A DNA stretch of 64,000 bases. Origin: Magnetospirillum sp. ME-1 (GTDB lineage: Bacteria; Pseudomonadota; Alphaproteobacteria; Rhodospirillales; Magnetospirillaceae). Under the pieces are notes generated by a model, which was not told the origin of the DNA, ran no database searches, and was given only the letters and a program-made list of their open reading frames with translations. This document shows, piece after piece, positions 30,001-39,198 of the stretch (positions are counted from its first letter, which is position 1; each line of letters begins with the position of its first letter). The stretch is taken from assembly GCF_002105535.1 (NCBI RefSeq), contig NZ_CP015848.1:124001-188000 (forward strand), given 5' to 3'. A program made the position numbers and the translations under genes.

Positions 30001-33000
30001 GGCACGGTGGTGACGCCCGCCAGCTTGATCAGCGTGCCGTTGAAGCCGATGGAGCCCGAGCCGTTGCCCTTGATGTAGATCCAGCCGTCGGAACCCTCGG
30101 TGAAGAACACGATGGAGCCGCTGGCGATCGTCGCGTCGCCGGCGATGGCGGCGGCGGTTCCCGCCGGATTGCCGCTGACGATTGCGGTATAGGCGGCCGC
30201 CTTCAGGACATAGCCGGCGCCGCCCACCAGGCTGATCCTGTCGTAGCCCAGCGCGAAATCGGTGATGGTGTCGGTGGCGGTGGTGGTGGAATCCAGCGCC
30301 GAATTGTAGACGAAGACGTTTCCGTCGGTACCGCCGCCGCCGCTCAATGTGTCGGCGCCCTGGCCGCCGGTCAGGGTGTCGGCGCCGCCCAGGCCGCTCA
30401 GGATATCGGCGCCGGTGCCGCCCACCATGATGTCGGCGCCCGACGTGCCCAGATAGCCGGACGGCCCCACCAGATCGCCCAGCGAGGGCTGCTTGGTGAC
30501 GCCCTGCAGGCGGATCAGGGTGCCGCTGAAGTCGGTGCCGGTGCCCGCCCCCTTCACATACAGCCAGCCGTCGCTGCCGTTGGTGAAGAACACCACGGAA
30601 TTGGCCGGGCCGGACGTCGCTATATTGCCGATGGTGGTGGCGACGTCGGTGGTGAAGGCGAACGGAGTCGACGAATAGCTGATCCCAGCCATGCCGGTGA
30701 AGGCGATCTTGTCCTGGCCGGGGGTGAAGTCGCGGATCAGGTCGGTGTTGGCGGAGGTGGAATCCAGGGCGGAATCGTAGCGGAAGACGTCGGCGCCGGG
30801 CGTGGCGCCGCCGCCGTCGCCCTGCAGCACGTCGGCGCCCTGGCCGCCGGCCAGGGTGTCGTTGCCGCCATAGCCGATCAGCACGTCGTCGCCAAGACCG
30901 CCCAGCAGCACGTCCGCCTTGGCCGAACCGACCACGATGTCGTTGCCGGAACCGCCGTCCAGGGTCGCCCCATCGACGGCGCCGGCCGCCGCGATCAGGT
31001 CGTCGACTCCATCCGAACCGTTGGCGCCCAGGGACCCGGCCAGGGTCAGGGTGGCGCCCTTGGTGACGGTGCCGTCGGCCTTGACCATGTCGGTCTGGAT
31101 CTTTTCGATTCCCGACACGGTGACGTAGCCGCCGACCACCTCGTCGCCGGTGGTGCCCACCGCCAGGGTGACGCCGCTGGCCCCCGCCCCGGCGAAGCCC
31201 TTGACCATGCGGTCGGTGCCCAGCGCCAGGATGTCGGTGCCGCTGCCGCCGTTCAGCACGTCGTTGCCGCCCTGGTAGCGGAAGATGTCGTCGCCGCTGC
31301 TGCCGGTCAGGGTGTCGGTCCCGGTGGTGCCCGAGATCAGCTCGCCGACCACGGCAGGCAGGCTGCTGGACGCCGGAGTGGTGGTCACGCCCGACAGCTT
31401 GATCAGGGTGTTGTTGAAGGTGGTGCCGGTCCCCGCCCCCTTCACCGCCAGCCAGCCATCGGTGCCGTTGGTGAAGAACACGATGGTACCGGCCGCCACC
31501 TTGGCGTCGGTGTTGATGTTGCCCTGGGTGGTGGCGGGGTCGTTGGTGAAGGAGTAGGCCTCGCGCTGGAGGCGATAGCCCGCCGCCCCGCTCATGGTGA
31601 TCTGGTCGGTGCCGCTGGCGAAGCCGGTCAGGTTGAGGGTGCCGCCCGCCGTGGCGGCGAAGCTGTCGGCGCCGCTGGTGCCGAGCATGCCGGTCGGGCC
31701 GGAATAATCGCCGAGCACCGGCAGGTTGCCGGCCGCTCCGGTCAGCTTGATCAGGGTGCCGTCATAGCTGGTCGAGCCCACCGAGCCGCTGCCCTTGACG
31801 TAGACATAGCCGTCGCCGCCGGAGGTGAACTGGACGATGGCGTTGCTCACCGAAGCGTCGTTCTTGATGGCGGTCACCGTGCCGGCGACATCGGTGGCGA
31901 GGGTATAGGTGCCGGCCCGCAGATTCATGCCGGCCATGCCGGTGAAGCTGATCTTGTCGCCGCTGGCGAAGGCGACGGCATCCATGCTGGTCAGGGTCGA
32001 ATCGCTGGCGCTGGTGTAGACGTAGACGTCGGCCCCCGCGCCGCCGTTCAGGGCGTCGGCCCCGGCACCGCCGATCAGGGTGTCGGCATTGGCGCCGCCG
32101 AAGATGGCGTCGTCGCCGACGCCGCCACTCAGCGTCGCGGCGCTGACCGTCACCATCAGGTCGTTGCCGGTGGTGCCGGCCGAGCCCTTGGTGCTGCCGA
32201 CGGTGTAAAGCTTCAGCCCGGTGCCGAAATCGGCCCGCACCTCGCCCACATAGCCGCTGGACAGGAAATGGTTCTGGACGGTGACGGTGCCGCCGCCGCT
32301 GGTGCCGCCCGTATAGGTGAAGACCAGATCGTCGTTGCCGCTGCTGGCGGTCACGGCGCTGACCACCGCATCCACCGGCAGGGCCAGGCGGTCGGTGCCG
32401 CCGCCGCCCACCACCACATCGGTGCCGCCGGCCGGCACGAACACCTCGTTCCCGGCGCTGCCGTTCAGGGTCTGATTGCCGGTGGTGCCCAGCATGCGGA
32501 CAGTGGAAAAGCCCAAGTCGGCGGCGGTCAGCGCCGAGGTGACGCCGGTCAGCTGGATCAGGGTGCCATCGAAGCTGACGCCGGTGCCGTCGCCCTTGAC
32601 GTAGATCCAGCCGTTGCCGCCGCTGGTGAAGAACACCGCGGTGTCGCGCAGACGCGTATCGCCAACGATATTGGCGATTGTGGTCGTGACGTTGGTGTCA
32701 AAGGTATAGGCGCCCTGGACCACGGACATGCCGGCGGCGCCGACGAAGCTCAGCTTGTCGCTGCCGCTGGCGAAGTCGCCGATGACGTCGGCGGCGGCAG
32801 CGGTGGAATCGGTCTTGGCGAGATAGCGGAAGGTATCGGCCCCGGCCCCGCCGCTCAGAATGTCGGCACCGCCGCCACCGGTGATGGTGTCGTCACCGGC
32901 CAGACCGGCCAGGGTATCCGCATTGGCGGTGCCGGTCAGAACCTGCTTGGAGATGGCGAAGGTGACCGAGGCGGTCGAGGTCGCCGAGGTGGCGTTGCTC

Positions 33001-36000
33001 TGGTCGACGGCCTGCCACTGGAAGGTGGTGGTGCCGGTCCACGACGAATTGGCGCCGTCGAAGGTGAGCTTGCCCAGTTGCGAGGCCAGGATGGTGTCGC
33101 CGGCCTGGACGAGGTTGCCGTTCAGCCTCAGCGTGCCGCTGCCCGGCAGTTGAATGATCTTGATGGCCTTCAGGGAATCACCGGAATCGACGTCGCTGAC
33201 CTGTGTGGTGAAGTCGCTGGCGGTGAACTTGTAGGTGGCGCCCGACAGGCCCTGGAACGCCGCGTTGGCCGACACCGGGGCGTCGTTGGTGCCGGTCACC
33301 GTCACCGTCACCGTGGCGGTGCTGGTGGCGCCGGCGGCGTCCTTCATGGTGTAGGTGAAGCTGTCGGTGCCGGTCTGGCCGGCGGCCAGGGAGGCGAAGC
33401 CCTTGGGCGTGTACTGCACCTGCCCGCCGACGATGGCGGTGGTGCCGCCCTTGGCGCCCTGGCTGACCGAGACCAGGGTCTTGGTGTCGCCGGAATCGGC
33501 GTCGGTGTCGTTGGCCAGGACGTTGATGGTGGTGACCGCACTGTCATTGGCGGTCGTCGCGGTGTCGGCAACCGCCACCGGGGCGGTATTGGGCGACTGG
33601 TTGACGGTGAGCGAGACCGTCGCCGAGGCGTAGGTGGTGGTGCCGTTGACCGTGTTGGCGACGGTGTAGGTGAAGGTGTCGGTCCCCACATAGCCCTGGG
33701 TGGGGGTGTACAGAATCTGCTGATGACCGCTCTGGGTGACCACCGACACGGTGCCGTGGCCGGCGGCGCTGACGGCGGTGATGGCCACCGTCGCGGCCGA
33801 GCCGTCGGTGTTCTTGTTGGTGGTGAAATCCAGCAGCAGATTGCCGTCGCGGCGGGTGTCGTTGGCCAGGACGTCGATGACCTTGGTGCCGTTGGAGAAC
33901 AGCGAGGCGCCGGTATCGGCCACGGCCACCGGGGCGGCGTTGGCGGCGGCCTGGGCGATGGCCTTCTGCCCGTCCTGGTACAGCTTGTCGTAGTCGGAAT
34001 GAGCCTGGGTATCGAGCGAACTGGACGAACTGGCGTACTGGGCCGCCGCCGCCGCCTGGCCCTTGGCGGTCTTGGCGTAATTGGCGGCGGCCGTGGCGGC
34101 GGCGTTGGCCGCCTGGAACGAGGCCAGCGCCGTGGCGGCGTCGGTGCTGTTGAAACTCAGGCCGCTGGTAGCGGCCTGGGCCGAAACGGCGGCGTTGTGG
34201 GCCAAATTGTAGGCGGTGGTGGCCGACGTGTCGGCGGCCAGGGCCTTGGCCACGTAGCCGCTGGTGGCGTCGGTGGAAAGCGTGCCGAGACTGAGGCCCG
34301 CCAGGGTGGTGTTGGCGGTGGGCACGAAGGCGGCCAGATCCACGTAATTGGCGTGGGTGGTCGCCAGCGAGACGGCGGCCGCCGCCTCGAAATCCTGGGC
34401 CTGCTTCAGCGACGCCGCCGCCGAGGCCAGGGCGTTGGTGTAGGCCTTCTGATAGAAATTGATGGCGTCGGCCACCGCCGCCTGGGCGATGCCGTCCGTG
34501 GTCGCCCGGTACTGCAGCGCAGAGTTGTAGGCCTGCGAGGCGTTATTGGCCGCCTGCAGGGCGCGGTAGGCCTCGGCGGCGGTGGCGCCCGCATTGCTGC
34601 CGGCGGCCGACAGCGCCGACTGCACCGCCGTCAGATTGGTGGCCACCGTGGCGGCGGCCGTGGAAACGGCGTCGTAATCGGCCTGAACCGCCGTGTGATT
34701 GGCCAATTTGACGTCCAGCGCGTCAACGGCGGAATCGTAGGCCTTGATATTGGTGCGCGCCGTGGACAGAGCGCCGGTGACCGCCGTGGGATTGCCGGCG
34801 GCCGAGTTGATGGCGCTGTCGACCGCCGTATCCATGTGGGTGAGCACACTGTCGGCGTCGGACTTGGCGGTGACGGTCTTGCTGCTGGCGGTGGCGAGGT
34901 TGGCCGAGGCGTTGGACGGGGTCGCCACCGAATTGTCGGCGGCGGTCTGGGCGGCCTTGGCCTGCACCTGGGCGTCGGTGGCCAAGGTGGCGGCGCTGTC
35001 GGCCGCCGCGCGGGCGGTGTTGGCCAGATCACCCTTGGCCTTGGCGGCCAGCACCACCCCTTCCTGGGTGGCGATGGTGGTCGACGTGCTGGAAAAGCTG
35101 GCCTGGGCGGTGGCGAAATTGCCCTGGAAGGTGACCGACTGGCTGGCCGCCGATTCCGCCAGGGTGAGAGCCTGGTTGGCCTGGCCCAGCGCCTTGGCGG
35201 TGGAGGTGCCCGCGGTGTTGGCGGCAACCGCATCGTCATAGGCGGTGGTCGCGGACGAACTGGCGGTCAGGGCCGCCGCCGTCTGGGTGGTGACCGACGC
35301 CAGCGCCGAGGCGGCCGCCGCCTTGGCGGCGATGGCCTGGGCCAGGGCGCCGGTGCCGTCGGGAGCGCCGATCAGGTTGAAGGCGGCGGCAGCCACCTTG
35401 GCGGCCTGGGAATCATTGCTGGCGGCGGCGGCATTCTTGGCGGCCAGGGCCAGATTGTAACGCCCCCACAAAGTGGAGTCGGTGGAATCGGCCGAACTGC
35501 CCAGCGCGGTGGAAATGGCCGCGTACTGGTCGGTCAGCGCATTCTTGATGGTCAGGGCGGAATTGTAGGCGGCCAACGCCGAGGTCTTGGCCGCCAGGGC
35601 CGCCGCCACATCATCGGTGCGCGACTGGGCCGCCGCGGCATCGGCGGCGATGGTGCTCAGGGCCGACTTGTCATTGGCCGCCGCCGCCACCAGCGCCGTG
35701 GCCAGCTTGGCGTAATTGGCCGCACTGTTCGATTCCGTGATGGCGGTCTGGACGTTGGTGACGTTGTAGCTGCCGTGGCTGTATGTCGCCCCCAAGGCGT
35801 CCGAGGCCGTCTTGGCATTGCCATAGGCGGCGTTGGCCGATTGGGCGTCGGCGGCGGCGTCGTTGTATTTGCTCTGCAGCGCGGAGACCAGCGTCGCCTT
35901 CTGGGTATTGTACTGGGCGAGCGCCGATCCGGTGATATTGGACGGCGGCTGGGCGGCCAGCACCTCGTCGAGAATCTTGGCGATGGAATCGCGGGCGGCC

Positions 36001-38804
36001 GCCGCGCTGTTGGCGGCGCTGGCGGCATTGGCGGTGGCGGTGACGGCAGCGTCGTACAGAACGGCCTCGCCGCCGGTCTGGAAGGCCACGGCCCGGTCAT
36101 AGGCCTGGTTGGCCACCTGATCCTGCTGGACCGTGACCTGAACCTTCTGATCGATTTCCGCCTTGATGGCGGCGGCCTGCTGATAGGCGGCCAGGGCCGA
36201 CTTCTGACCGGCGGTCACCGCCGCCTGGCTGGAAGCCAGAGCGTTGGCGATATGGGTGGGATCGGTGGAATTGGCGCTGCCGTCGGTATTGAGGCCATAG
36301 GCCTTCAGCGCCGTCTCGGCGGCGCCCAGCAGGCTGGCGGCCTTGGCCTGGGCATTGGTGGCCGCCGTCACCTGAAGGTCGGCGTGATCGCGGGCGGCCC
36401 CTGCGGCCGCCACATTGAACTGATTGAATCCAGCCGCGGCAGCGTTCGCATCGGTTGCGTCGGTTGTGGCATTGGTGGCCGCCGCCGCCGCCTTCACCAG
36501 TTCGAGCTTGATGTCGTCCAGCGCGCTGGTCAGCTTGGCGTCGGTCTGGGCCTGCCACGAGGCTTCGGCGGCGCGCTCGGTACCGGTGGCGACGCCGTCG
36601 TCATAGGCGGCGGACGCCACCGCGGATTCGGCGGTGGCATAGGCCAGGGCGGACGAGGCCGCCGTCTGTTCGGCCAGGGCCAGGGCGGCCTGGGCCGCCT
36701 CCAGTGCCTGAGACGCGGCCAGGGTCGCGGAACTGGCCGTGGTCAGCGCCGCCGAGGCCTGGTCCAGCGCCCCGCGCCACACCGCCAGCAGAGGGTCGGG
36801 AATGCCGTCCTGGGATGCGTCCTGGCCGTAGGCGAAGCGGTCGGCCACCGCCAGCGCCTGTTCCAGGGCAGAAATCTTGGCGAGATCGGTGGCCCCATAA
36901 TTCTGGGGGTTCCCCGCCACATCGTAGCCGTTCAGGGCCAGTTGCGCCTGGGCCGGGGTCCAGCCGGTGGGCACGGTCTTGGCGGGAACCTCGAGACTGA
37001 GATAGCCCGATGCCGAGGTGAGATAATTGCTCAGCATGTCGTCGCGGCCAGCGCGCACCACCGCTTCCTCGGCCGCCGCCGCCGCCGCCCGGACCATGGG
37101 GTCTTCCAGGGCGGCGAGCTTGGCGCTGACGTCCTTGGCGGCAACGATGGCCGCGTCGTGGGCTTCGGTCGCCTTGGACTTGGCGGTCACCAAGGCCGCG
37201 TCGGCGGCCACGCGGGCGTCGATGGCCGAGTTGTCCGTCCACTTCACCGCCGAAGCGCCGGTGGCGTTGTCCATGGCGCCGACGGCGACGCCGTACGCGG
37301 TATTGGCGTCGCTGTAGGCCTGGGAGGCGGCTTGGGCGGCGTTCAGCGCGGCCGGGCCGTGGCCCGCGGCCACAGTCTGGGCCTGGGCGGCATCCGCCTT
37401 GGCCAGATTGGCCTCTGCCAGGGCGTTGGCCAGGGCCTGCTTGGCGTTGAAGGTGTCGTTCGTCGCGGCATAGGTGACGGCCTGGTCGGCGTAGGACACC
37501 GCCAGCGCCTTGTGGGCCAGGGCGCTGTCGCGCAAGGCCTCTGCCTGTTTGGCGGCGGCGGCATCCGCCCCCGCCCGCTGACCGGCCAGATCCTCGAAGG
37601 CCCGATGCGCCTCGGCGATGCCGGTATCGCGCGCCTGAAGCGCCAGTTGCTGGAAGAACTGCTTCAGGCCGGCGATCTGCTTTTCCGCCTGGGCCGCCAG
37701 GGCGGCGTTGGCCTGCTGCACCGCTTGCGCCGCGGCGGCGTTCCCCTCGGGGCCGGACGGAGCGGGCGGCGGCGGCGGCGGAACCGGCTGCTGCTGCTGT
37801 TGCTGGATCTGCTGCTGGACCTGCTGGGCCGCCTGGTTGAAGGCGGCGGACAGCAGATTGGCGGCGTTGGGCAGCGAGGCGGCGGCGGTGCCCGCCACCT
37901 GCATGACCTGCAGGGGTGACATCTGCGTCTGGGTGATGGCGCCGCCCGGCCCGACCACGGCGGCCGCGCCGGCCGAGTTCAGGGTCATGGTCTGGCCGCC
38001 GGGAGTGCTGATCGACACCTCGCCGGTCACGCCGCCCTTTTCCGCCATCATGGCGACCGTGGTGCCGTTACCCGCCAGACCGGTGCCGCGGATGCCCACG
38101 GTCATGGTCGGGGTCTTGAGCGTCAGCGCATCGGGCGCCGCCTTGGCGATCTGGCCCGACACCAAGGCGAAGGAGCCCGACATCAGCGACAATTGGGCCT
38201 CGCCCACCTTGGCGCCGGGATCGAACGCCAGATGGTCGAGGACAAGCCGCCCCTTCTCGCCCAGCGACATGGTGGTGCCGTCGGCGAACACCACGCCCAC
38301 CGCGCCGCCCTGGGGCGTCTGCAGCACGTCGCCTTCGAAAACCTTGTCGCCCTTGTGCAACTCGACGACGGTGCCGTCGGCCCGCTTGGCGGTGGCCGTG
38401 CCGGCCAGGGTCTCGACCTTGCCGATGGCGGTGGCGCCGGAGCCGCCCCCCGCCTGGGCGTACTGGCCCGGCGCCAGCGGGCCGGCCAGTTTGCCGGCCA
38501 ACGCGGCATCGATCATGGCCCCGGATTCGCTGATCAGCGGCGGCGGATTCTCGGAACCGAAATATCCCTTGATGACCACGCGCGAGCCATCGGCGCCAAC
38601 CAGAACCAGATCTTCGCCCTGGCGGACGTACTCGGCCTCGACCAGAAGATTGCCGCCCGGAACCAGAATCTTGGCGGCACCGGCGGATTGGAGCACGGAG
38701 GTCGGCGGCGGCTTCATGGATGGCGGATGCCCTCCCTGACCCCCATTCGCACCAGCCTCACCACCACCTTCCGCGCCGGAAGGCCGTTCATCCCTTGGCG
38801 CCAT
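1..38804 (-). CDS. Giant FecR/RTX/cadherin-like/LamG repeat surface protein (partial, C-terminus outside window)
   Basis: A single minus-strand frame runs from an ATG at 38804 to the window edge, 12,934 codons, with no stop met on reading it through. The ATG is preceded by AAGAGGG about 5 bases upstream, and an in-frame stop lies at 38823-38825, so the start cannot be much earlier; an ATG at 38717 is the alternative. There is no classical signal peptide. Domain order: FecR-like (residues ~120-245), Gln/Pro linker (~325-348), Ala-rich helix (~350-1620), three cadherin-like domains, RTX nonapeptide modules, a seven-repeat propeller-like island, about 18 LamG domains, an autotransporter-like beta-strand segment. 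RTX repeats with LamG and cadherin-like domains are typical of type I-secreted, calcium-stiffened adhesins, so adhesion or surface coating is the inferred role. No secretion genes are in the window. Cysteines are extremely rare, as expected for an extracellular protein. Confidence 0.93.
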   Translation of the reverse strand, partial: MAPRDERPSGAEGGGEAGANGGQGGHPPSMKPPPTSVLQSAGAAKILVPGGNLLVEAEYVRQGEDLVLVGADGSRVVIKGYFGSENPPPLISESGAMIDAALAGKLAGPLAPGQYAQAGGGSGATAIGKVETLAGTATAKRADGTVVELHKGDKVFEGDVLQTPQGGAVGVVFADGTTMSLGEKGRLVLDHLAFDPGAKVGEAQLSLMSGSFALVSGQIAKAAPDALTLKTPTMTVGIRGTGLAGNGTTVAMMAEKGGVTGEVSISTPGGQTMTLNSAGAAAVVGPGGAITQTQMSPLQVMQVAGTAAASLPNAANLLSAAFNQAAQQVQQQIQQQQQQPVPPPPPPAPSGPEGNAAAAQAVQQANAALAAQAEKQIAGLKQFFQQLALQARDTGIAEAHRAFEDLAGQRAGADAAAAKQAEALRDSALAHKALAVSYADQAVTYAATNDTFNAKQALANALAEANLAKADAAQAQTVAAGHGPAALNAAQAASQAYSDANTAYGVAVGAMDNATGASAVKWTDNSAIDARVAADAALVTAKSKATEAHDAAIVAAKDVSAKLAALEDPMVRAAAAAAEEAVVRAGRDDMLSNYLTSASGYLSLEVPAKTVPTGWTPAQAQLALNGYDVAGNPQNYGATDLAKISALEQALAVADRFAYGQDASQDGIPDPLLAVWRGALDQASAALTTASSATLAASQALEAAQAALALAEQTAASSALAYATAESAVASAAYDDGVATGTERAAEASWQAQTDAKLTSALDDIKLELVKAAAAATNATTDATDANAAAAGFNQFNVAAAGAARDHADLQVTAATNAQAKAASLLGAAETALKAYGLNTDGSANSTDPTHIANALASSQAAVTAGQKSALAAYQQAAAIKAEIDQKVQVTVQQDQVANQAYDRAVAFQTGGEAVLYDAAVTATANAASAANSAAAARDSIAKILDEVLAAQPPSNITGSALAQYNTQKATLVSALQSKYNDAAADAQSANAAYGNAKTASDALGATYSHGSYNVTNVQTAITESNSAANYAKLATALVAAAANDKSALSTIAADAAAAQSRTDDVAAALAAKTSALAAYNSALTIKNALTDQYAAISTALGSSADSTDSTLWGRYNLALAAKNAAAASNDSQAAKVAAAAFNLIGAPDGTGALAQAIAAKAAAASALASVTTQTAAALTASSSATTAYDDAVAANTAGTSTAKALGQANQALTLAESAASQSVTFQGNFATAQASFSSTSTTIATQEGVVLAAKAKGDLANTARAAADSAATLATDAQVQAKAAQTAADNSVATPSNASANLATASSKTVTAKSDADSVLTHMDTAVDSAINSAAGNPTAVTGALSTARTNIKAYDSAVDALDVKLANHTAVQADYDAVSTAAATVATNLTAVQSALSAAGSNAGATAAEAYRALQAANNASQAYNSALQYRATTDGIAQAAVADAINFYQKAYTNALASAAASLKQAQDFEAAAAVSLATTHANYVDLAAFVPTANTTLAGLSLGTLSTDATSGYVAKALAADTSATTAYNLAHNAAVSAQAATSGLSFNSTDAATALASFQAANAAATAAANYAKTAKGQAAAAAQYASSSSSLDTQAHSDYDKLYQDGQKAIAQAAANAAPVAVADTGASLFSNGTKVIDVLANDTRRDGNLLLDFTTNKNTDGSAATVAITAVSAAGHGTVSVVTQSGHQQILYTPTQGYVGTDTFTYTVANTVNGTTTYASATVSLTVNQSPNTAPVAVADTATTANDSAVTTINVLANDTDADSGDTKTLVSVSQGAKGGTTAIVGGQVQYTPKGFASLAAGQTGTDSFTYTMKDAAGATSTATVTVTVTGTNDAPVSANAAFQGLSGATYKFTASDFTTQVSDVDSGDSLKAIKIIQLPGSGTLRLNGNLVQAGDTILASQLGKLTFDGANSSWTGTTTFQWQAVDQSNATSATSTASVTFAISKQVLTGTANADTLAGLAGDDTITGGGGADILSGGAGADTFRYLAKTDSTAAAADVIGDFASGSDKLSFVGAAGMSVVQGAYTFDTNVTTTIANIVGDTRLRDTAVFFTSGGNGWIYVKGDGTGVSFDGTLIQLTGVTSALTAADLGFSTVRMLGTTGNQTLNGSAGNEVFVPAGGTDVVVGGGGTDRLALPVDAVVSAVTASSGNDDLVFTYTGGTSGGGTVTVQNHFLSSGYVGEVRADFGTGLKLYTVGSTKGSAGTTGNDLMVTVSAATLSGGVGDDAIFGGANADTLIGGAGADALNGGAGADVYVYTSASDSTLTSMDAVAFASGDKISFTGMAGMNLRAGTYTLATDVAGTVTAIKNDASVSNAIVQFTSGGDGYVYVKGSGSVGSTSYDGTLIKLTGAAGNLPVLGDYSGPTGMLGTSGADSFAATAGGTLNLTGFASGTDQITMSGAAGYRLQREAYSFTNDPATTQGNINTDAKVAAGTIVFFTNGTDGWLAVKGAGTGTTFNNTLIKLSGVTTTPASSSLPAVVGELISGTTGTDTLTGSSGDDIFRYQGGNDVLNGGSGTDILALGTDRMVKGFAGAGASGVTLAVGTTGDEVVGGYVTVSGIEKIQTDMVKADGTVTKGATLTLAGSLGANGSDGVDDLIAAAGAVDGATLDGGSGNDIVVGSAKADVLLGGLGDDVLIGYGGNDTLAGGQGADVLQGDGGGATPGADVFRYDSALDSTSANTDLIRDFTPGQDKIAFTGMAGISYSSTPFAFTTDVATTIGNIATSGPANSVVFFTNGSDGWLYVKGAGTGTDFSGTLIRLQGVTKQPSLGDLVGPSGYLGTSGADIMVGGTGADILSGLGGADTLTGGQGADTLSGGGGTDGNVFVYNSALDSTTTATDTITDFALGYDRISLVGGAGYVLKAAAYTAIVSGNPAGTAAAIAGDATIASGSIVFFTEGSDGWIYIKGNGSGSIGFNGTLIKLAGVTTVPSAAHFPGSVVGEVLGTSGADVMVGGSGPDILSGLGGNDTLTGGMGSDTLTGGSGADRFLYTTAQDSSRNAPDIITDFTSGSDTIELVGAAGYKFNNAPYTFATSAAATASAAAADLGVPANTILFFTNGTDGWVYVKGAGTGSTSYNDTLIKLSGVTTSPVAADFPGAVAGQFTLGTSAADTLTGTSGVDEINAAAGNDTITGGGGADTLTGGAGADTFRYVAATDSTVAAPDVIADFTTGTDKIELAGAAGYSLQRSYALDTTGATLAAKLTNTIATINADTKMGDAVVFLTDGSNGWLYVRGAGTGTSFAGTFISLTGVTTSPQVSDFIGVAGAQIQGTINADVIVGSSLPDIIVGGAGADTLTGGAGADTFRLRDGTESTGSATDIITDFVSGTDKIDLIGAGYKLVHGRYPISTGATTAAKVANTVAAVNADSSISSGVVFFTDGTDGWMMVKGAGTGSTSYAGTLVKLSGVTTGLAAADVMGLTGATSADKQLLLASASDIAATNINLTGSSGSVTVLASSPGDSYTYALTDGTTTSSILTTALGTVTINGTTGQYTFTPSTTTAALPIGSTGMGTFSIVATETGSGATKLLTPTINLTSPSTGTVASETFHSSSANDTIIGGGGSDTVVYSLGAGTYGLAANTGGTVTVAGTSEGTDTLVGISTLAFAGGSSPIGISGTNGDQTLTGGTGSDTLTLLGGFKGVSLGGGDDRVVLSASQLGSMSLLSGGAGNDTLVLTGMAGTVADTALAGISHDFETLMISGGTAAVSLSYGTNAAAIGLQVIDASMMSASVTATVASGLSGNLTVIGGSGADTYVAPANASGTLTIIDTAGVNVLDGSLVGDAGLRGAQQVGNDLVIDLTGNAGGGQLVVKNQFAGAGIDHIYTGSTHSPTVKVASSLTGGTLSGTAGDDIFAFNSAVTTMIGGNGEDMFFAGAANQVIYGDSTIASGTGSNKLSFTYLTGPVTASLESGVATLNGGGTWNTTFSDIDELEGSSAADTLTGRGTGWSALEGGAGNDVLTGSASGSVMASYKHAGAGVTVNLSGSAWNGASPGWGVESYYVGGVLTSGTDTLNNIHGVKGSAFADKIKGGDDTASGVYYDLAGGGGADTLVAGAGKTNFRVGIADNATVTGGASFDTIAFDGFTAGTLNNATAFAHVSGVESLRLSGGTAALAVTLGATAAADGGITSVEAYGNSSDVTLNASARAGAVTLSGGLGNDTFTGGSGNDALNGGAGTDTAIFHGSLSGYRISAANGAVTVTDTNTVDGNDGTDTLTGIETLQFGDGTVSVVSTSTTVAGSAIEFPSGSYISAPSIRSTASTGDQVSVSFDMKWTVNTADRMMPVSFGSYNLMIWDNKLGFCTLQGGDSYGITGIDAMAGSWHTITAVFTQGNVAANKLYIDGVEMTISQLYAGYPPNNSNANITTTLSVGVGLTNGSYPFNGQIANIQLHNRALSAAEAVQIDQGQVINSGLVTHYDFSGASPFNDLSGNNHTATPLGTASPVIVSGPPHSIPSLALMGGTGADTLDVGTGFATIDAGDGNDVIKMSAADLQAASTVAGGLGSDTLVVSGGGTLGPSDFSKLSGIEKISFAGSGPFTLVGGSGADTVSGSSGNDLFDGGAGADGMVLSGAMAGYRLAVSGNSIKVADVNTVDGSDGTDSLRNVETLHFSDGSLSISGGVSVSATGAATLVNTFVTDNQWRSAVTGLKTGGYVVTWDSANQNGDSLTGVYGQVYNADGTPLGGEIHLNTYYTGDQWSVHVAPLDNGGFMAVWHSGGQDGSNYGTYGRIYGADGSPVADEFRINDQASGWQGWPEVTELANGNIAVVFSAADSYGGQTFTGQKMSFAKVYAPDGSVVVNEFPVSTSHLCSSGTDATPTIAALSDGGFVVSWSTGGGATADVFAHRFNALGQSQGGDIAVNTTTASDQWAQKVVGLAGGGFAVVWHSLGQDGASNFGVIGRIFDASGNPASSEFIVNTTTTGWQAYPVITALPDGGFLAVWDSTTDNVNHNVYAQRFDALGGKLGGEIAVTSDASYTGERHPAVTTLADGSVEITWTGADASGSGTYSRHFAVDYATITGGAGNDTIYLNGGHVAVLDGGAGSDRLVGDAGANTFKLTDLSSGDTVTGGAGDDSLMLSITGTASVSMADSAFTNVSGIETLDLDAMTATTLTLGTNATAAGIGMVDASGSSAGVTVNHAGGTNTLYIFGGAGNDTITGSTLAPGAGDVVDFSHATGTLSVNLTTGTASGIGVGTDTLGNIHAVVGGNYGNTLIGSSGSDMFFLVNSTALGANNTFIGGQGADSLTFNATMDLRGASVSGIEAIDSLGPLNLTVGMTQLVAWKNSVLAEATGQAMIDFGSYAGAKSLTVTVDGAGSLNDMVASGQLVLNNLAATDRLVIDGSAMGTGLTLVENAGMALTTILGGSGGDTLTLATGFTAEAGTTLNGNAGADTLILGGGGGFYDLNLAIISNFETLTAGVGATTLSVGMGQLAGLAINGGGTGTALTLDLHLPNGGATFDASSLNLVNWGAEDTLRITGGGGNDTITGSAQGDVFVMSDGTDTINGGGGTDILDLYGMTAGVTADLASGTVITGSGTTVLNSVEGFADTGFVDTLTGSAGNDLFRLHGEAHEDDIVTGGAGGDTVQLLGNSDLQAVSFSSIETLAIGGSYATVVVDTSQFGAGLANTLALQSIGLPTGSLLEINVGTAGFSTTGFTYANWGSLTDWNSPDGNFVKLNASSASGAVTLTGGTGAEYMFGSSFADTIQAGQGMDKVIAGGGNDTIVLYANDSVSGEIIDGGTGNDTILLNGSNDLRGVAITNVETLSLNGYTAFMDYTRLATLPAGGLTVTGSSGVDRLAIYGDAVVGTDFRTNLGYLGFSGFNWAGGDRVSFIGGDGDDILKSTAQMDVLDAGMGNDTLIATGGADTMLGGEGDDVFDFTVGTLNVGTNSTIDGGNGYDTLLLSGTGLSGIGNYSFAGAYLTQITGIEKVQLGTVANYYFDGGMLSGQAIEFAGTNAYTLNLQGTATVMDASQFTFTGTQPAKLNFTVTGSSAADYTLVGHDGADSMSVVTSLTGNHTFTGGLGNDTIVGSTLSVGDIAVYAGPAAGYRIVGGTYLMVTDTDTASLNEGTDSLSSVDVLRFSDTTLGIAGSDTNLTVTGGVGGDTFTIGSGVVSVEGGAGTDVVTLAHATSANTVLGTSGTTLTAVVSGVTTTLTNVETLVLSDGVTIQAGSTSIMGGSGNDVITLGSGFTYADGGLGNDTLTATGASPVTLDGGSGSDTLIGGSGNDILRLSDLSAADSVEGGAGTDVLKLTLSGTTAVTIGTAALANVHNVEAMALQASGAAVSLTVGAGGINALDAGLSTANVYFNASALGVGATFAGGSGADTFVGGSGINTFSIQGAANTTIAVSGGTTTVTKNGGAADTLSGSNMWVDYGAGDHVSMNSGASQIIGAMADDNLLVGAGVTYADGSFGNDTVTLMAGGQTLAVDGVETLIGGTGNDKVTWNAMFTGGSIDMGAGNDTLILTNLNANTLSDGAFANVHGVETLTLGGGLSSASLSLGAQAAAAGVSTLNASAATGTVSIDASAWTSNLTVLAGSGTTSVTGGSGTGDAVSLQYAESASTISASGSTLSVTGGGSLSAWGVEQLRFSDGKTLGVATTNGTVTLTGGSGADSIKVNSGITSVDGGLGNDTITSLITGGTIFLDGGSGSDTLIGGTGSEIMRLSDFSGTDSIEGGAGSDTLTLSFTSGGVIADTAFANVHGIEFMAVSATGVATSITMGTDAFNSGILAVDAQFSTVAVTLNALGDSAVQTLIGGSGADTLIAGSGGDTLTGNSGGDVFTFSAGTVSTAASTAVVTDFVSGTDKIDLSAGGALTYVQIMPWQGTASATAALLNSLGAGNKVGFMTDGTNGWLAVKGGTLDGTLIKLAGVTTSPAQADITGVTGVYGGANPTLSAEHYAVAFNGHNNLSSLANISTQTDNVTMEAWVKWDGTNHGNAQFIAYTGNGSTSGYGLYASTTGALGFMTGGVVVSAPSAAQLVAGQWQHVALVRDNGVFSINLDGASYSVPSASAPVNALNAGADRTYVGNAGNGGNEGFHGEIADFRLWNTARTSAEISASMNDVVTSADPDWSALAAYWRMNAGSGVTIADSSGHNYVGVFDGGGLAGAAQAQWIDDGAWALSNTVNGHVLVDSALPTTLSIATGSLAPANGSVTINSNTGVWQYTRSNYGAASDTFVVKADNGFGGVTQQTITLSFNDQPVLNGASVNVPSIGEDPVSNPGTLVSALMAGQVTDARMASVHGLAVVDAFSPNGVWQYSLDGGGTWAAMGSNRSSSSALVLDASAKVRFVPTADYSGNASFLFKAWDGTNGAVNGSLQDTNAYSGTLSAYSSTQATANLTIAPVNDAPVATPSGGTASYAEGAVGVSPFGSVTITDVDNPSLSSATIAISGAMTGDTLSFGNLYGITGSYANGTLILSGSATLANYRDAIRSVTYSNTSDTLSSGLRNINLTVSDGTTSSSPISSTITVIGANDAPVLPPVALSFDGVNDIATTASNMTLTGGHAVEAMIKTTAANTSFAGIVSSNSAFAGGFFQMVMNSGKLVVQVSDNNGQGFYATSTVDINDGNWHKVGFSYDHSAKSATVYVDGVACGTGENYAGMSALTINAPVMLGVNRISTGFVPIQIGEVRVWSATQSGAQMGAAWSPLAGNEANLAADWTFPIADPTYNKVAGGPAMTLGAGSAAPSVLNNAITLATIAEDSAPDGGNLISLLTASLTDPDGTGLPMGVAVTSASLTNGHWEYSTNGGASWSDFGTVSTNQALLLSSTDKVRFIADPNANGNTSFTWRAWDQTSGTHGAKVDTTISGGTSAFSTGFGTTSLAITPVNDAPVVTATAGPQSLTLDGVNDGVSVSGLPQTYPFTVGLWVKTGVSQAANTVLMQQYDSMGMGQGFKVAFAGDGQTLQATAYSMSGMGGSMPVNVSNATNLTDGNWHFVSLTLDYGNVTLAVDGVGNNASLMGSFNPATVPVQIGYDSTTHFAGELRDARLWNVAKYPADAFATVQSVATIGDPTLIGAWAMNGSLADIKGTHAAAWTGDGSAAFAGGAVTVAYAEGAGAITPFASATVLDIDSASLSSATIVIGGAVAGDTLTFGNLYGITGSYANGTMVLTGSASLTNYQDAIRSVTYSNTLDTLSNGSRVLNLTVSDGSASSSPITSTVTVSGANDAPVLATGITAMNLGSGNYATGPSVNLANHSFSIEFWANEHSYINAGHVNTVIGVGQSSVVTNTGVFAGYLNNQFYFGFLGNDLSYTDPNAANSQWVHWACTFDADAHVRTIYRNGIQVAQDNAQNATTSATGNLYIGSGPWTNGPYTVDGSVADVRVWYEARTQQQIQDNMNVQLSGSGGNLLVNLPLSDSTGLTLYGTPTFTSSTLALTPPVIGTIVEDISPAANTGTLVSALTTGVTDPDGTGLPKGIAVTSASLTGGHWEYSIDGGSNWIDFGTVSTAQALLLSSTDKVRFFANPNANGGATFSWRAWDQSDGSVHGTKVDATISGGTSAFSVDIGTANLVITPVEDPPVWQGMQVGGSTVTTFSVTNGGSISGSNLYALDPDGDALTFTLSGGTKTAHGTVTVNANTVNYQADAGYAGSDTFIINASDGHGNTVAQTFTANVGYDGHGITLVPPSLTMGASGTFTLNEAYLRPADGIQVGDSKLVYTLGSIPGSGTLLKNGVTLAAGGTFTQADVTADLIKYVAAGTTGTSSFNFTISDGMGGTMASASSVSFTVNAANAAPTLTVGTAVFAGRGSVLNIQSGTMGLNGTDPDGGPASQLSYIVTDTPDHGALVINGRVLAVGDSFNAGDINAGTMGLNYYNDGSTFTSDSFQVRLSDGQNTLAPQTVSIFVQPVNQAPVAGVGAGYAMSMTGTNANALTVNDGGKLAFADAVTLEAWVKPQSYETLDRMHAVVARGVTNGGVEYGLFIKEGATAGSYTLVPVVGGTALTVAGATTFTGTWHHIAASFDSAGVVTLYLDGVLYGSATIAAAPLPVSDNGSLGIGQPIGTLGYAYSGQIDEVRVWHGVRTQAEIAANMNVELHGYEAGLSGYWRLDSNTPTAVDSSVNGLPTTGSIAPVIAERGGSTFTVSNDGSLSGTLTGSDPDGQALTYSLLSGTVTGQPSHGVLTLDPATGQFVYTPDYGFYGTDTIKYTVSDGSLTSMPAVVNLVVQSPGNHAPMLRGLSIDNDAAYLNGMGAYVAGPLLKENTGDFTLEAWISTRDATNATQIIIGQGNSIGGTQGTFALALVNGKLTFLSPDTGTTGAWTLQGSGTLNDGQWHHVAVVRDDGIYRLYADNQVIDTVVVATPTALPAATDLMIGGMHGGAQAIDNTTTFRGLIDDVRVWETARTGAQVVEGKGLEPNGGGGLLGAWTFDHVSGSGLVTAVNAAGPDLVPVGNASIPDVIDSQAMHFDGSASAAITIGNSIAQGSGPLTFEAWIKTSSAINQTIVFVGQDGVNTGMSLYVAANGKLGVGQSQNGAITLGTATVADGQWHHVAGVVASNGAVTYYVDGRLDGTATINAYNLSGPVYLGNSGAPGTAAQNFNGDIAGVKIWSTTRTLAEVQSDMGPAIPGTQTNLLGTWTMQDDRIVNLFGPVPTATGNVTAADGPPTDAPTGADHFSTLAGQAVHGSVLTYDQDAGSTLTLTTSATPTHGVLSLGAGGTFTYTPTAGYVGADSFTLQISDGTATATKTYAVDVANPVSVAGAAERTSVLFANGTGKAASIQLPGTEFAGQQMAVEFDVNLSTAGSQTLFSLGTGSMAVLKATIDNTGHIGLYVDQDASGNGINPAGATISASSWHHVAINYDSGVARLYVDGDLAGMAVDSMGGTSALTSLSSMVVGGELTGGTLFSKGMFDNLKIWNTTLTSAQVEAGSVLESEQTPGLIGQWDFDSDHGSGTGNDVDSGAYLNLGSAGRVGAPPLRAAHFGPSQSVDLGGGSTLAVNDGDSFTYAAWVKTTSTVATRLIEIGYGIGFNGIALCLNTDGSLQLNTTQLGAAASSGPVVNDGLWHHVAVSYNGAGTATYFIDGVAAGTSSGYTNVATIGTSSRLGFTLGSGGDMAEATVWSKALGASDIQQMMNQELSGHEDKLAGYWKLDEGHGNIAYDQTGNHNGSYATIGSGVATFDGATGQISVSGINVANQSFTVEFWAKRNEINSDDFVFTQTDNPASVATDHGLFFAFLNNGGGSTGNQVRFGFWGGDDLTYTDPSGYNHMGQWIHWAATYDAATNVQTLYMNGQAVASRTASADYAATGTFDIGTIFGAANDPRNFNGSLDDFKIWSGARDATQISADYNGITTSTTGLLASYNFDGGTAADGSGNGYTGTLSGSGVGFSTQASATWTTSGHADLVASNRQTQAFTFDGTNTYLSAGDKFDPGAGDFTMEAWVNPDVIAGQRNVIAKGGTTSTGLALYIDTGTPTLMLNGVIILQGGSISAHQWSHLAVTRGGDQYTLYVNGQPVKSVSALDADVSNSYPLTIGARSNQAGTGLDSTTAFAGQIADIRLWGVERSAEDIFKAMPSNNESDDGLVASWQGTGLADASGNGNDLILPTGVTNVVQAATTLQTYDDGISIPRGGQYHGALVAHDGTGAAITYTVGAQPANGTVTINADGSFVFKPNSTYEGLDSFTLVATAGGVSTSQTVAVRIEDPTEIIGARQHMGQLILDGSNHGSVTAQGNIAWLGSGDFTMEAWINPTSLSGTQSILSKFMGTQHMTLQLVGNQLSFDVASSTQTGNVTTVGAGFGAGQWAHVAVSNTGGTFHLYVNGEEVGTTHSFNGSSVPTANLGFTTSYNPTTADLWVGQTMTSGTLAAGFKGAISDVRVWSYGRSDYDMGASYNQVLDGNESGLVGYWNGRGGTQDLSGNGHDLILPSSNPPVMAVVPEMAAHFGGSTRINLGSSVAQGAGPFTYEAWIRTSDTSQAQMIFTAGSNVDGQGFWIYSSVDGKIHLATAGDAGSVAGNSVVADGLWHHVAVTLTNISGTAAAYTIYVDGVADGTGTIGDYNVSGAIQLATRYDGPTAQYVGDMAEARIWNGILAQPQIVAAMNNEQTGAESGLAGYWRLDAASGGVVQDATTASLNDGTVTGTLTFVQTDAPLYDDAVVAAYGSPYHGTLAAEAPTSANGLVTWAVASGGNPVHGSLALNSDGSFTYTPNTGWHGVDTFTVDAVGSDGNHTVKMLTIRTESLVDLVGAGAARGSLQFDGSGYASASGIALASKSFSWEFWANKAAGHANAQTLLAEGSGGSGQGLYVGFDASGNLRFSLDGSSGGVAVTDPTPATAGTWTHWAGTYDADANLLTLYRNGVVAGTMTTSNDFTGAGNLFLGGTAADGGSFVGQMDQVRVFDDVRTPAEIYASWHRTEAVSPDHLQAEWNMNRLYSANGVATLLDETGGHNLTLGARSAFGDLSGQGHSLTVAGGATLTVSGTHSAVHMDGSSGAGLIVASQSSLATGAGAFTYGAWIRTTDTGRGEILSIGTQAVGGTAEFYVSNGNLHFDGQSVSGPASTATVNDGNWHHVAVTYDGASHVALYIDGAQDGTATLSQALNIQPGAAEIGNLNYQWMQLPFTGDISDLAVWNTSLSVGQIQSAASQGALSVAASSLLGNWAFDTGSAPINVNTGGKVSDFNGSTSAVHVANTSQMDFSGDFTLEAWVRPDTASAHQTIVSATSSAYNLFNLEVAGGQLKFTMDGAGGTGGLSLSGPMADIGLWSHVAVVVSNNVAMLYVNGQNVGTSSAFSGTRLSAISSFDIGHDANVGGSYFDGLMSDVRVWKDARTPSEINSFVSTRLSGGEDHLAGNWRLDNLASGTAPDTTGTGSGTATSVTMTGAKASLFDQVVTTPEDTALQGTLYDTFGGSTYKPTWASIAQGPQHGSLTLNGTQTLGTLSLTGNTFFLSGNGLTTSGGYTYTPDANYFGSDYFVLAINDGSGYLTYETIGVGVTSVRDAPALSGLSNFSVTENGSHTLVGLQVSDEVGGLAGETMSVTLSANHGGIELVKTGGITFATNTVNGDHTVSFTGTLDRINNALANAVYHSDPLWTGGDTVSLSVTDAYGGQTLTSTGSMAVSLSGANNMAPEIMTTRGYVALGSGSPAAATTASVLTTASNVTLEAWVRQDAASNSSPLIMSVGNSGGNGYGVYVDNANGMLTVNLGGLTHLTGTSGLSLGKWHHVAMVLTGTSTWDLYLDGANIGHWSGYTAIAPAAGFAVGNSASGGTDEFFGAISDVRAWNTARSQSDIVANMNTYLTGGESGLAGWWTFENGTAVAPNMASAGIAGSGLTMSGSAAVTSATNLQAFVGGGAVAGTLAAFDVEGTALTYHLSGTTTVSGATETLVSSYGTVSLNTTTGAYTYTPTAGQTGLDVLTYTVTDAAGRVSTRTIRVVEYDHQRAWTGSASQAWENASNWGGTLPDSLALTTITGGTVVHSSGSDLIGGLRLSSSTASVASNLTLSGGTLGMSVAGGTDTASIINISGGTLALNNSAMVFRDFGNFNFTSGGLTGGGTFMTFGSTTALASTGQTDHIDAKLMLTKGASMNGGTLTGSGTVNLTGGTLSMMGAGNDIGVAFQNAAATLLLVAGNAFNSSATLEHAFSNQGTIELQSTGAGSVSLAVHDILTNHGTILADAGASLTYGLSAADLINYGVIKVNDDLNLTVGTFDNHATLTLTGNTTVLTVSDGAGTGHAVFDNSTGRIEGFGTLNVWDADLVNHSYINPGTSGVAGTLTIAGDLTLTDNSHLLFDLWQGSADRLSVYGSLSLDGVLDLNSHGLMSGTQTAMTLMTWGTGSLSGSFDSVQGIDYIDNNGSGWIWDPVMSSTSLTVTGHSATLLGSSGYYNGSAGADYVIGSGGHQVVHLNGGDDVYVGHGSYNTVGVSDMTFDFLDGGAGGGNTLLWENFNGSQFNLSSVWNNALQNFDVLDLSHASNNNAVLDLAHLQSMLNGTNAITGTSNALVVIGANQVTLSDSGWKASGSAELV
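460..1757 (-). other. Autotransporter-like beta-strand segment near the visible C-terminal end
   Basis: The segment starts with a [17 protein letters not shown] motif, the type seen at the head of autotransporter-associated beta-strand repeats. It continues with short Gly/Thr/Leu strands such as [21 protein letters not shown] and [12 protein letters not shown]. This looks like a solenoid passenger, not a LamG or RTX fold. Beyond it (1-460) RTX-like sequence with [13 protein letters not shown] and LDGGAG resumes. Confidence 0.5.
2120..18150 (-). repeat. Array of LamG/concanavalin-like domains alternating with cadherin-like domains
   Basis: About 17 units follow the LamG_3 pattern: FDGxxxxV at the start, FTLEAWVxT, a WHHVAVTYD motif, LYVDG, then ISDVRVWNxARTxxEI and LxGYWxLD. 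Approximate blocks: 17600-18150, 15830-16385, 14770-15325, 13780-14325, 11715-12275, 10750-11330, 10100-10655, 9190-9760, 8600-9110, 7990-8530, 7290-7825, 6330-6905, 5720-6250, 4780-5310, 4100-4650, 3510-4060, 2120-2670. Cadherin-like units ([24 protein letters not shown]) fill many of the gaps. LamG domains commonly bind glycans or calcium, so a carbohydrate-binding adhesin face is inferred. Confidence 0.85.
18170..28440 (-). repeat. Long RTX calcium-binding stretch of the giant protein
   Basis: Dense hemolysin-type repeats ([22 protein letters not shown]) alternate with a recurring spacer of the form VETLxLSGG..SLxLGTNAxAAGI. One LamG domain (about 25590-26105) and the propeller-like island (23770-24935) interrupt it. 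One [17 protein letters not shown] unit near 18220 marks its C-terminal border. The length implies a very long calcium-dependent beta-roll if it is exported. Confidence 0.8.
23770..24935 (-). repeat. Seven-repeat beta-propeller-like island
   Basis: Seven consecutive units of about 50-60 residues share the pattern P-x-V-x-x-L-x-x-GGFxVVW followed by a Gly/Asp turn, YGRIYGADG or QRFDALG, and a Glu-rich strand ending in VNTTT. Seven copies of a four-strand motif is the usual number for a closed beta-propeller. Similar repeats are found in other RTX proteins. The fold assignment is from pattern only. Confidence 0.6.
28440..32935 (-). repeat. Tandem ~160-residue RTX modules of the giant protein
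   Basis: Each module has RTX nonapeptides ([11 protein letters not shown] type), a DIITDFxSGTDKIxL strand motif, an Ala/Asn-rich helix, then [18 protein letters not shown] and TLIKLxGVTT. The LIKLxGVTT signature recurs on the opposite strand near 28575, 29040, 29530, 30015, 30500, 31385, 31740 and 32545, so five copies have a period of about 465-490 bp. A ninth copy lies near 18220. RTX nonapeptides form calcium-bound beta-rolls; the second half of the module I do not recognise as a named domain. Confidence 0.8.
32935..33935 (-). repeat. Three tandem cadherin/tandem-95-like beta domains
   Basis: The first two units begin with the same phrase, APVAVADT, continue with [15 protein letters not shown] motifs and end with GTDTFTYTV and [12 protein letters not shown]. 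These are hallmarks of the cadherin-like/VCBS/tandem-95 families of bacterial surface proteins. The third is a more diverged unit with [14 protein letters not shown] and LTFDGAN. The Asp/Asn-rich linkers are expected calcium sites. Confidence 0.75.
33935..37830 (-). other. Gln/Pro linker and Ala-rich predicted helical stalk of the giant protein
   Basis: After a linker rich in Gln then Pro (bases ~37764-37832), the frame encodes about 1,270 residues dominated by Ala, with Ser, Thr, Asn, Asp, Gln and regularly spaced Tyr or Leu. Typical stretches are AAQAAxxAxxAY and LAAKxxAL. There is no Gly, almost no Pro and no Cys over long stretches, which favours a continuous alpha-helix or coiled coil. 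It sits between FecR and the beta-rich extracellular repeats, so a rod or periplasm/envelope-spanning stalk is a reasonable inference. I do not recognise a named family for it. Confidence 0.7.
38070..38447 (-). other. FecR-like domain of the giant protein
   Basis: Residues about 120-245 read as a FecR-type beta domain: [18 protein letters not shown] near the start, a core with [15 protein letters not shown], and [12 protein letters not shown] at the end. FecR domains are best known from periplasmic iron-signal transducers, but they also occur at the N-terminus of large RTX-type proteins. No anti-sigma helix or TM segment is seen next to it here, so I read it as a structural or retention domain, not a signalling one. 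Confidence 0.8.
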
Positions 38805-39198
38805 GCCACCCTCTTCTCGCCATCATCCGCCCACGCGCCATCCCCGGCACGCGGCAGCCACTTCGCACCACTCTGCATGATACGATGGTTTGCGAGAAAA
38901 GGTCAATATACGGCATTTACCCGAGATAATTATAACATTTATTTGCCATAATCCATCCAGTGAAGTCAGGCGATAATATAAGCAATAATTCTAAGCACAC
39001 CCTAAAAACTACAATAAAAATACCGACCATCAAAAGCCCTGGCCAACTTCCTCGTCTTCACAGACACACAATTCAACATCAACCATCACACGAAGTTTCA
39101 GCTTTCTCATAACTGCGGCCGTCAACTCCATGCCGGCACGAGCCCGGTGGAAAGCATGGCCTTTCCGGATACATATGGATATGCACTATGGCCAGAAT
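38805..39198. other. AT-rich intergenic leader upstream of the giant gene
   Basis: About 394 bp without a supported gene. Bases ~38880-39115 are strikingly AT-rich (runs such as ATAATTATAACATTT) compared with the GC-rich flanks. Two tiny minus-strand open frames (33 and 37 codons) lack convincing ribosome sites. The region holds the likely promoter of the giant gene, and its composition would suit silencing by an H-NS-like protein (inference). Confidence 0.7.
38877..38906 (-). promoter_or_regulatory. Candidate sigma-70 promoter of the giant gene
   Basis: On the minus strand TTGACC (38901-38906) and TATCAT (38877-38882) are separated by 18 bases. This predicts a start of transcription near 38870 and a leader of about 65 bases before the ATG at 38804. 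Confidence 0.5.

Noticed and set aside
129..37919. Very long plus-strand open frames (up to 3,588 codons at 19158-29924, 2,643 codons at 29988-37919, 1,412 codons at 4821-9059)
   Set aside because: They are exact antisense shadows of the giant minus-strand gene. Their translations are Gly/Ala/Arg/His-rich low-complexity sequence without domains, whereas the minus strand gives clear RTX, LamG and cadherin-like motifs.
33344..37919. Repetitive GC-rich Ala-coding DNA considered as a CRISPR-like or satellite array
   Set aside because: No constant-length repeat/spacer structure; the periodicity is at amino-acid level within an open coding frame.
38930..39135. Two small minus-strand open frames (33 and 37 codons) in the AT-rich leader
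   Set aside because: Neither has a convincing ribosome site; one is merely hydrophobic because of the AT-rich composition.
39144..39168. Hairpin (GGAAAG/CTTTCC) about 31 bp after the kinase stop, considered as a terminator
   Set aside because: The stem is only six pairs and no T-run follows on the minus strand, so it does not meet the form of an intrinsic terminator.
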